A stretch of DNA of 64,000 nt from contig NZ_JAQBOC010000088.1 of the NCBI RefSeq assembly GCF_028288225.1, forward strand, positions 62,001-126,000, written 5' to 3'. The notes beneath the pieces are model-generated. The model worked only from the letters and a program-made list of their open reading frames with translations. It searched no databases and was not told the DNA's origin. Source of the DNA: Mucilaginibacter sp. Its GTDB lineage: Bacteria > Bacteroidota > Bacteroidia > Sphingobacteriales > Sphingobacteriaceae. The translations under genes were made by a program, and so were the position numbers. Positions 8,322 through 15,747 of this stretch are shown piece by piece (position 1 is the first letter of the stretch; every line of letters starts with the position of its first letter).

Positions 8322-11300
8322 TTAAAATGTTATATCAAGTCCGGCTCCGTAAAACACAGGAAGCGGGTATTGCCTGGCGCTGTTTGAGGCCGCATTTGCA
8401 TTCAGGTTATTACCAAATTCTGATGTTTCAGGATCAATAAATTTCAGCTTTGTAAGTGTCAGCAGGTTTTGGCCGATAACCGAAACTCTTAATCTTTCCA
8501 TCCCTATCTTTTTGCTCATGCTTTTCGGAAATGTGTAACCAATATTTACGTTCTTTAACCTTGCATAAGCGGCATTGAACTTATACAAGTCAGAGCCTGT
8601 GCGCCAGTTATATGTATTCGATGGCGACCCGATGGCTGCAAGCCTTGGAAACCTTGCATCAGGATTGGCAGGCGTCCAAAAATTTGTTTGGTGCTCGTAT
8701 AAGGTTTGTCCATAATTGTAATGGAAGGGCTCAACAAGCTCGCCCCTCAAAAACTCATCTCTTTTACCAACGCCCTGGATAAACATGGAGAAATCAAACC
8801 CGGCTACATTTAACCGGTAAGTAAAGCCGAATGTATACCGCGGGAAAGGATTACCTAATACGGTTTTGTCATTGGCATCTATTTTACCATCACCATTCAG
8901 ATCTTTAAATTTCAAATCGCCCGGCCCAACTTCAGCTCCGGCAATTTTTGGTGAATTTGCTATATCTGCCTGGTTCTGGAAAAAGCCATTTGTTTCATAA
9001 CCATAGTATTGTGTAACCGGCTGACCTACTTTCCTGATCAGTTGAAACACATCCTGGTTTATAATTTGCTCAGTTGTTCCGCCGGTCAGTTGTAATAATG
9101 TATTTTTATTATCAGCCAGGTTTACGCTAAAGCTTTGGGTAACTCCTGGGGTTCTTAAATTATAGGTTAACGCAAACTCCCAACCCTTATCCCTAACTTT
9201 GGCTACGTTATAATCAGGTAATGCGGCACCGAAAAGTGAAGGGACATCATATCTTGGCTGTAAAATATTGCTGGTTGTTTTATTAAAGTAATCAAACGAT
9301 GCTGAAAGCTTATCATTAAAGAAGCCAACATCCAAACCAATGTTTAAGGCTGCTGCTTTTTCCCATGTCAAATCATGGTTTGACAATAATGTACCGGCAC
9401 CACCTACTGAAACATTATTAAAACCATAAGCGCTTGGGTAGTTGAAATAAGTAGTTTGATATTGGTAGTTACCCACATTTTGGTTGCCCAATACGCCATA
9501 CGTAGCACGTAATTTAAGATTGCTTATCGTATTTTTAAACTGCTGCATAAACGCTTCGTCAGATATTAGCCAGCCGCCGCTTACTGATGGAAAAAAGCTG
9601 GCCCTGTTGCCCTTGGCAAATTTTGATGATGCATCATCGCGGAAGGTAGCCTCAAAAAAGTACCTGTTTTTATAATTGTAATTTAACCTCCCGAAAACAG
9701 AAAGCAAGCTGTTAGCATTCACTGCGATGCTATTGGTTGAGTTGATAGGATCTATTATGGTTCCTGTTGTTGGCGTACCTAATAATGGATCGGTTAATGT
9801 TTTTTGTAACTGGAACCCGTTTTGCGAGTAGCTTTCGCTTGATACGCCAACCTGCACTTTGAAAGTGTGGTCGGATATTGTTTTACCATATTCCGCATAC
9901 AATTGTGTATTCAGCAATAATGATTTTGCATTGCCATCAAGCACGGCACGGTCATCGCCATAAACGCCTGATGGTAAATAATTAACCTGTGTACGTTTAT
10001 AAAACGTACCGTTATTTTGAATAGTACCGCCAAATATGCCGGTTATCTTCAAGTCTTTAGTAATACGTAATTGGCCGTTAAAGGCGCCAAAGATCTGATC
10101 ATTATCTGCCTGGTTGTAGCCGCCTTTTTGCAGCACACCATATTCATTGTACTGTGATGCTACCGGGTTGGTTAAGTAATTGCCGTTAGCATCTGTCCAG
10201 CTATAGTTAGCCGGTACACGGTTAGCATCGGCAAATATATTATTGTCGCCTACGCTGTTTGTCTTGTTACGGGTTTTGGTATAATTAAGGATAACATTGG
10301 CTTTAAAGATCCCAACTACTGATGTTTGATTTAAGCGCAGGTTATATTTTTGATACCCGAAGTCGGCACCATCGCCGCCATTGCCTATTAAATTGCTGCC
10401 CTGGTTTTGGTATCCGGCTGATATATAATAGGAGCTGTTTTCACCTCCGCCCGTAATGGCTACATTTTGCGACTGCTGGGGTGCCTTTTTCAACAAATGT
10501 TCTATATCCCATGTGCCATTACCTGCATCTTTCAAGGCCTGGATCTGGTCAGGTGTATAAGCAGGCGGCAAACCTGAATTAACTAATGATTCGTTTTTGT
10601 AATATGCATTGTCAGATGCGCTTACTTTGTGTACCAGCACCTGCGCATCCTGTATTCCATAGCTGCCGTTATAGGTCACGCTTGGTTTCTGATTTATTTT
10701 GCCGCCTTTTGTGGTCACTAAAATAACGCCATTGGCTGCGCGTGATCCATAAATAGCAGCCGAACCGGCATCTTTTAATATGGATACGTTGTCAATATCA
10801 TTGGGGTTAATTGTATTCAGGTCGCCGCCGATAATACCGTCAATAACCACCAAAGGGGTATTATCGCCCAGCGTACCAACTCCCCTTATGTTTACAGTAA
10901 CACCACTGCCGGGATCAAGCTGGGTTTGCTGGATAATAAGGTTTGGCGATTCGCCCTGCAATGCCTGGTAAGCATTTAATACCGGCTTGTTCTCAATATC
11001 CTTTGACCCGATAGTTCCCACAGCACCGGTTACACTTACCTTTTTCTGCGTGCCGTAGCCAACAACCACAACTTCATTAAGCTGACTGGCATCGGGTTTC
11101 ATGCTGATGTTAATGGTTGTTTTATCACCAATTGCAACTTCCTGTTTGGCATAACCCAAAAATGAAAAACTTAGCGTTTTTGAAGTATAGTTATCGGGGA
11201 TGCTTAAAGTGTAATTTCCTTTCACATCCGTAACTGTACCAGTTGAAGTGCCTGTAATGCTTACACCTACGCCGGGCATTGGCTGTCCCGTTTCGTCCGT

Positions 11301-11459
11301 TACATTTCCTTTAATGCTGATCTGTGCATTTATCTTCGGAAATATTAAATCCGTCCTGGCGGCGCCATAACTTACCGAAACGGTAAGGGTTAAAACAACT
11401 GCCGACAACACAGGCAGCCATTTAATCTTTCTTAATTTGTGTAATAATTTAATTCTCAT
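8322..11459 (-). CDS. SusC/RagA family TonB-dependent outer-membrane transporter
   Basis: A 1045-residue TonB-dependent receptor. In order: signal region (1-45), carboxypeptidase-regulatory-like domain (about 46-125, ISIKGNVTDETGQPMPGV), the TonB-box-like NEVVVVGYGTQKK (about 130), a plug with LVVIDGIIGGDLNTINPNDI and the AAIYGSRAANGVILVTTK signature, and a 22-strand-type barrel ending in an aromatic residue (LDITF). There is no N-terminal STN signalling domain, so it is not expected to signal through an anti-sigma factor. It imports glycan fragments in complex with the SusD encoded downstream. It lies 42 bp after the sugar permease gene, in the same operon. Confidence 0.96.
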   Translation of the reverse strand: MRIKLLHKLRKIKWLPVLSAVVLTLTVSVSYGAARTDLIFPKINAQISIKGNVTDETGQPMPGVGVSITGTSTGTVTDVKGNYTLSIPDNYTSKTLSFSFLGYAKQEVAIGDKTTINISMKPDASQLNEVVVVGYGTQKKVSVTGAVGTIGSKDIENKPVLNAYQALQGESPNLIIQQTQLDPGSGVTVNIRGVGTLGDNTPLVVIDGIIGGDLNTINPNDIDNVSILKDAGSAAIYGSRAANGVILVTTKGGKINQKPSVTYNGSYGIQDAQVLVHKVSASDNAYYKNESLVNSGLPPAYTPDQIQALKDAGNGTWDIEHLLKKAPQQSQNVAITGGGENSSYYISAGYQNQGSNLIGNGGDGADFGYQKYNLRLNQTSVVGIFKANVILNYTKTRNKTNSVGDNNIFADANRVPANYSWTDANGNYLTNPVASQYNEYGVLQKGGYNQADNDQIFGAFNGQLRITKDLKITGIFGGTIQNNGTFYKRTQVNYLPSGVYGDDRAVLDGNAKSLLLNTQLYAEYGKTISDHTFKVQVGVSSESYSQNGFQLQKTLTDPLLGTPTTGTIIDPINSTNSIAVNANSLLSVFGRLNYNYKNRYFFEATFRDDASSKFAKGNRASFFPSVSGGWLISDEAFMQQFKNTISNLKLRATYGVLGNQNVGNYQYQTTYFNYPSAYGFNNVSVGGAGTLLSNHDLTWEKAAALNIGLDVGFFNDKLSASFDYFNKTTSNILQPRYDVPSLFGAALPDYNVAKVRDKGWEFALTYNLRTPGVTQSFSVNLADNKNTLLQLTGGTTEQIINQDVFQLIRKVGQPVTQYYGYETNGFFQNQADIANSPKIAGAEVGPGDLKFKDLNGDGKIDANDKTVLGNPFPRYTFGFTYRLNVAGFDFSMFIQGVGKRDEFLRGELVEPFHYNYGQTLYEHQTNFWTPANPDARFPRLAAIGSPSNTYNWRTGSDLYKFNAAYARLKNVNIGYTFPKSMSKKIGMERLRVSVIGQNLLTLTKLKFIDPETSEFGNNLNANAASNSARQYPLPVFYGAGLDITF

Positions 11460-11501
11460 AATTATCAGTTGATTAGTAGTTATTTTGGTTATACAATTGA
11501 T

Positions 11502-12917
11502 TTATTGTTGGTTATATGTTTCTTTCCAGTATGATTCGATGTTTTCCAACGACCTGCCCTTGGTTTCCGGAATAAGTTTCCACGTGATCCATAAGGCTGG
11601 CGAACAGCACAAGGCGAAGAGCCAGAAAGTCCATGACGAGCCAAGTCCTTCCAGCATTAGCGGGGTTAGTTGCCCCACTAAAAAATTGCCTACCCATAAC
11701 GAGAGCGTAGCCAGGGCCATTGCCTTGCCCCTTATGGCATTTGGGAAGATCTCTCCTATTACCACCCAGCAAACCGGGCCGAACGAAAAAGCGAAACAGG
11801 CTATAAACGCTAAAATGAATATCAGGATCCAGGGCCCGGATGTTAGGCCGATTGCGAATAATAACCCGATAACAATTAATGAAATTACCGCGCCGGCAAT
11901 TCCTGCAAATAACAGCGGTCTTCTCCCCCACCTGTCAATTGTAAAAATGGCTACAAAAGTAAATACCACATTAACCAGCCCTATGGTAACCTGTCCGCCT
12001 AAAGCATTATTTAGTGTAAAGCCGGCTTGTTCCAAAATCCTTGGCCCATAATAAATTACTGCGTTAATACCGCATACCTGCGAAAGAAAGGGCAACAGGA
12101 GACCTATCCACATTGCCTTACGGTAAACAGGCTTAAATAATTCCTTTAATGATCCTTGTGATACCTCATCCCCCGATGCTTTAAAAGCCGCTATCTCATT
12201 TTTTGCGGCATTAGCACCGTCAATTTTTATCAGGATCTCTTTTGCTTTTTGCTCTTCGCCCTGCAACAGCAACCACCTTGGCGACTCAGGCACCATGAAT
12301 AATGAGATGAGAAATATAGCAGCCGGCAGAGCGCCAAGGCCAAGCATGGCCCGCCATACTTCGGTAGAAAAGATCTTATTCATACCTTCACTACCAAATG
12401 AACTACCTGCATGATTAACCAGGTAAGCGTTTGAGAAATAGGCCAGCACTATCCCAATGGTTAAAGCGAGCTGGTATAATGAAACCATCATCCCGCGGAA
12501 CCGTGACGGTGAAAATTCAGAAATATACAAGGGTGATACCATTGAAGCCACTCCAATCCCCAAACCACCTATCAACCTGAAAATTACCAATGCAATGAAT
12601 GAGCCGGAAAGCATACAGCCCAATGCCGAGGCAAGAAACAATACTGCTGAGAGGATCAGCACTATTTTGCGGCCATATTTGTCGCTTAGTTTACCCGAAC
12701 TGCTTACGCCTATAATACAGCCAAGTAACGCACAGCTTACAAACCAGCCTTCATAATTCGCATCAAGGTTAAAATCGTGCTTTACAAGGCTAACCGTTCC
12801 CGAAATTACGGCTGTGTCAAACCCGAATAAAAACCCGCCAAGGGCCGCTACCAGGCAAACCATGTACAGGTACGTATTGCTCTTTTTTGTTAAAGTATTT
12901 ATTGTTGCTGTATCCAT
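11502..12917 (-). CDS. Sugar porter family MFS transporter (probably mannose uptake)
   Basis: A 471-residue inner-membrane permease with 12 predicted helices. Sugar-porter signatures are all visible: GFLFGFDTAVISG in helix 1, DKYGRK after helix 2, PESPRWLL in the central loop, DRWGRRPLL after helix 8, and PETKGRSLE at the C-terminus. The family imports hexoses or pentoses, usually with H+. Sitting between the mannose-6-phosphate isomerase gene (4 bp upstream) and susC, it most likely carries free mannose from periplasm to cytoplasm. A hexokinase would then be needed to make mannose 6-phosphate; none is seen here. Confidence 0.9.
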   Translation of the reverse strand: MDTATINTLTKKSNTYLYMVCLVAALGGFLFGFDTAVISGTVSLVKHDFNLDANYEGWFVSCALLGCIIGVSSSGKLSDKYGRKIVLILSAVLFLASALGCMLSGSFIALVIFRLIGGLGIGVASMVSPLYISEFSPSRFRGMMVSLYQLALTIGIVLAYFSNAYLVNHAGSSFGSEGMNKIFSTEVWRAMLGLGALPAAIFLISLFMVPESPRWLLLQGEEQKAKEILIKIDGANAAKNEIAAFKASGDEVSQGSLKELFKPVYRKAMWIGLLLPFLSQVCGINAVIYYGPRILEQAGFTLNNALGGQVTIGLVNVVFTFVAIFTIDRWGRRPLLFAGIAGAVISLIVIGLLFAIGLTSGPWILIFILAFIACFAFSFGPVCWVVIGEIFPNAIRGKAMALATLSLWVGNFLVGQLTPLMLEGLGSSWTFWLFALCCSPALWITWKLIPETKGRSLENIESYWKETYNQQ

Positions 12918-12921
12918 CGGG

Positions 12922-14739
12922 TTATTTTAAAAATGCGTTTATAACTTTTGCTTTGTTTTTGCCAAGGTTGGTCAGCTTGTAGCTGTTTGCCGCTGCCGGG
13001 ATTACAAAAGTTTCGGCATAAACGAATATTCGGCTTGATCCGTCCGCTGTTTCTATCCGTATTGATTCGCCTTCAACCAGCATCATCACATGGCAGCAGT
13101 TATCGGTTTCTATTTTTATCTCACTATCAAAATCAATGCGGTGCACATCATAAAAATGATCGGCATGGGTTGGCAAATGGATGAGCTTCCAATCTTTTCC
13201 GGTTTCTAAAACTTTCGGGGTTGAGATCAACTCTTCCTGTACGCGGTTTCCTTTACGCTCAAAATTCAAATTGTTAAAGGCGTGGTCAATATTGATAGGG
13301 CGCGGGTTGCCATCAAGGTCAAGTCTAAGCCAATCGTACATTTTAAAAGTAAAAATGTATGGCGTAGCGCTTATCTCCAGTACCAGGTTCCCGGCACCGG
13401 CGCTATGAACAGTACCGTTGGGGATTAAAAACAGATCGTGTTTTTTTGCGGGATGCGATTGTACATAATCGGTAATGTTTACTTCAGTCCCTTCATCCTG
13501 GCTTTTCTCTAATTCTTTTCTAAAGGTTTCGGGCTCAATATTTTCCTGGAAGCCTAAATACACATGGGCATCTTCTTCGCAATCCAACATATAATAAGTT
13601 TCATCCTGTGTAATAGTTTCGCCAAATGTTTCCCGGATGTATTTTAGCCTTGGATGGCATTGGATAGATAGATTTCCACCATCGTAAGTATCTAAAAAAT
13701 CAAACCTTATCGGGAACTCATCACCAAATTTTTCAGCATGCCTGCCCAGCACCTGTTCTTGGTTGTGGAACATCAAAAAATCAAACGATGCTTCCAGCAA
13801 GTAGCCGTCACTTTCAAAAACAAGCCCATTCTCAGGTACGATCAATTCAAACGACCATGCATAATTAACGACATCCTTATTTACATTTGGGATATGTTGT
13901 TTTATCCACTGACCGCCCCAGGTACCAGGCTCAAACCATGGCCGCACACGGATTGTTGAATGACTGATCTTGTTCAACCCATCCGTGAAATCGGTCGCCA
14001 ACATCCAGTTAATATCCGTTGGCCATTGACCATCAGCTAATACCGTTATTTTATCAAGTATTGCTTTTTTATGCTGATTTAGTAAAACCCAATCCACAAA
14101 ATAAAAGCGCTTATACATAATGAATGGTTCAGAAAGCTTATTGCTGCCCAGGTTGGTAACAGCGCCTGCCCTCATCCTGAATTGCAATTCATTTTTTGGC
14201 AGATCTATATAAATAACCGGCGCGTCCCATCCCGTTAATGCGGCGGCAGTGCCTATCACAATATTTATATCATATGTATTATCAGGCTTGCTGGCAGTAA
14301 GTGTTTGCAAGTTATAAAAGTCTTTAAGCTGCAGCGAACATTTGGTTCCCCAAACAGAATCAGCCGTACCTAAAAAAGGCTGTGTCAACGCATCAATTTC
14401 TTCGGATGATTTTAATTGTGTAGCCGTATTTATCCAGTTTACTGTTAAGCCCTCATTGGTTATTTGTTTATTTAATTCTGACTGGATGGTTTCATAAAAC
14501 ACCCCTTCGTAGCCATCAATAATAACCGTTTTATGTTTTATAATCCATTGTGCAAGTGATTTGTAGCTATTAAATATTTTATTGCTGCCCAGGTTACAAA
14601 CCGGGTAGATATTATAAGCCCCGTCAGTTACTTTGTAATTGTTTAATTGTACGGGCATTAAAAATTGCGAGGATTTACGCAACTGTTTTTCTGCATGGTC
14701 TTTATTAATAATTGGATCAGTAGTAGTATTTAAACTCAT
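12922..14739 (-). CDS. Class I mannose-6-phosphate isomerase with extra N-terminal P-loop-like domain
   Basis: A 605-residue two-part protein. The C-terminal half (about 265-605) is a class I phosphomannose isomerase: metal ligands fit Gln360 and His362 in IQCHP, Glu380 in QDETYYML and His445 in NGTVHSAG. It converts mannose 6-phosphate to fructose 6-phosphate. The N-terminal part (about 40-235) resembles a nucleoside/sugar-kinase P-loop domain, with VIIDGYEGVF at 73-81 where GxxxxGKS would be expected; the Lys and Ser/Thr are missing, so ATP use is doubtful. Single-domain isomerases are about 310-400 residues. First gene of the mannan operon, placing cytosolic mannose metabolism under the same promoter as glycan import. 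Confidence 0.85.
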   Translation of the reverse strand: MSLNTTTDPIINKDHAEKQLRKSSQFLMPVQLNNYKVTDGAYNIYPVCNLGSNKIFNSYKSLAQWIIKHKTVIIDGYEGVFYETIQSELNKQITNEGLTVNWINTATQLKSSEEIDALTQPFLGTADSVWGTKCSLQLKDFYNLQTLTASKPDNTYDINIVIGTAAALTGWDAPVIYIDLPKNELQFRMRAGAVTNLGSNKLSEPFIMYKRFYFVDWVLLNQHKKAILDKITVLADGQWPTDINWMLATDFTDGLNKISHSTIRVRPWFEPGTWGGQWIKQHIPNVNKDVVNYAWSFELIVPENGLVFESDGYLLEASFDFLMFHNQEQVLGRHAEKFGDEFPIRFDFLDTYDGGNLSIQCHPRLKYIRETFGETITQDETYYMLDCEEDAHVYLGFQENIEPETFRKELEKSQDEGTEVNITDYVQSHPAKKHDLFLIPNGTVHSAGAGNLVLEISATPYIFTFKMYDWLRLDLDGNPRPINIDHAFNNLNFERKGNRVQEELISTPKVLETGKDWKLIHLPTHADHFYDVHRIDFDSEIKIETDNCCHVMMLVEGESIRIETADGSSRIFVYAETFVIPAAANSYKLTNLGKNKAKVINAFLK

Positions 14740-14754
14740 ATTTTATTTGTAGTA

Positions 14755-14766
14755 ATGTATATACAT
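14755..14766. promoter_or_regulatory. Perfect 12-bp palindrome, candidate GntR/HutC operator
   Basis: ATGTATATACAT is perfectly self-complementary and contains GTATATAC, which fits the GTnTAnAC pattern known for HutC-subfamily GntR regulators. It lies 16 bp before the start of the mannan operon's first gene and about 240 bp from the divergent GntR gene. Confidence 0.6.
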
Positions 14767-14847
14767 ATTAATAAATACATAAAAATGCCGCTATTTGGCA
14801 TTTAGTTATTCCGCAAGAAAATTAAATAAATGGTTTATTATGTTATA

Positions 14848-14882
14848 ATGTACAAACATATAAATAAATTTGAAATTCCAAA
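14848..14882 (-). promoter_or_regulatory. Promoter of the mannan operon with overlapping operator
   Basis: On the minus strand a TTTG box (14882-14879) and TATGTTTG (14860-14853) are 18 bp apart, matching the Bacteroidota -33 TTTG / -7 TAnnTTTG pattern. The imperfect palindrome ATGTACAAACAT at 14848-14859, two mismatches from the perfect site downstream, covers the -7 box, so a bound repressor would block transcription. The predicted leader is about 105-110 nt. Confidence 0.5.
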
Positions 14883-15007
14883 TTATTTATTGAAAATTTT
14901 TATTGTTGCCAGAAATACAAATAATTAACCCTATATTTTGACTAAAATATGTACCAACAATAAAACTAAATTGCAAAAATGTTTACTATTGTAAATTATT
15001 AAAATCC

Positions 15008-15736
15008 ATGAAATATTCTATTGATCACAAAAGCCCTATCCCGCTGCATGCCCAGGCCGAAACGATTTTAAGAAAAATAATTGAGGATGAAGAGTATCAA
15101 AACGGCAAGGTATTACCTAACGAAGTTGATCTTGCTAAAAAACTTGCAATATCCCGCACTACATTAAGGCAGGCTATAAATAAATTGGTTTTTGAAGGAT
15201 TATTGGTACGTAAAAAAAGGACCGGTACCAAAGTTGCCCAAGCGGCAGTGAGTTCAAAATCAAATAACTGGCTAAGTTTTTCGCAGGAAATGAAGCTGAG
15301 AGGTATTCCTATCAAAAACTTTGAGCTGCATGTTACCTGGGTTTATCCAGATGAGGCTTTAGCTAACTTTTTTGAAATAAAAACAGATCGCAAGATCCTT
15401 AAAATGGAAAGAGTAAGGGGCAAACCTGAAGAACCATTCGTATACTTCGCTTCGTACTTTCATCCACGTGTTGGTTTAACAGGCGAAGAAGATTTTAAAA
15501 CGCCTTTATATGAAATGCTGGAAAATGAACATTCGATAGTGGCCACCCTGTCCAAGGAAGAAATAAGCGCGAAAGCAGCCGATGCGTTTATCGCGGGTAA
15601 ACTTAAAGTGGCTGTTGGCAGCCCGGTGCTTTTCCGCAAACGCTTTGTATTTGACCAGGGCGAAAGACCAATTGAATACAATTTAGGCTATTATAAGGCT
15701 GATAGTTTTGTATATTCTGTAGAAAGTTCAAGATAA
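15008..15736 (+). CDS. GntR family (HutC/UTRA type) transcriptional regulator
   Basis: A 242-residue regulator. Residues 1-75 form a GntR winged helix-turn-helix (IPLHAQAETILRKII, NEVDLAKKLAISRTTLRQAINKLV). Residues about 90-235 form a UTRA ligand-binding domain (ILKMERVRGKPEEPFVYF and the closing RFVFDQGERPIEYNLGYY). UTRA-type GntR proteins usually repress sugar operons and release DNA on binding a phosphorylated sugar. It is divergent from the mannan operon across 268 bp containing the candidate operators, so a mannose-derived effector is a reasonable inference. A degenerate half-site ATGTACCAACAA at 14949-14960, just before this gene, may allow autoregulation. It converges on the GH2 gene at 15748, 11 bp away. 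Confidence 0.9.
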   Translation: MKYSIDHKSPIPLHAQAETILRKIIEDEEYQNGKVLPNEVDLAKKLAISRTTLRQAINKLVFEGLLVRKKRTGTKVAQAAVSSKSNNWLSFSQEMKLRGIPIKNFELHVTWVYPDEALANFFEIKTDRKILKMERVRGKPEEPFVYFASYFHPRVGLTGEEDFKTPLYEMLENEHSIVATLSKEEISAKAADAFIAGKLKVAVGSPVLFRKRFVFDQGERPIEYNLGYYKADSFVYSVESSR

Positions 15737-15747
15737 AGCTGGCATAA

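Noticed and set aside
11485..12051. 188-residue plus-strand reading frame
   Set aside because: It is antisense to the MFS transporter, whose motifs are complete; low-complexity composition and no recognisable domain.
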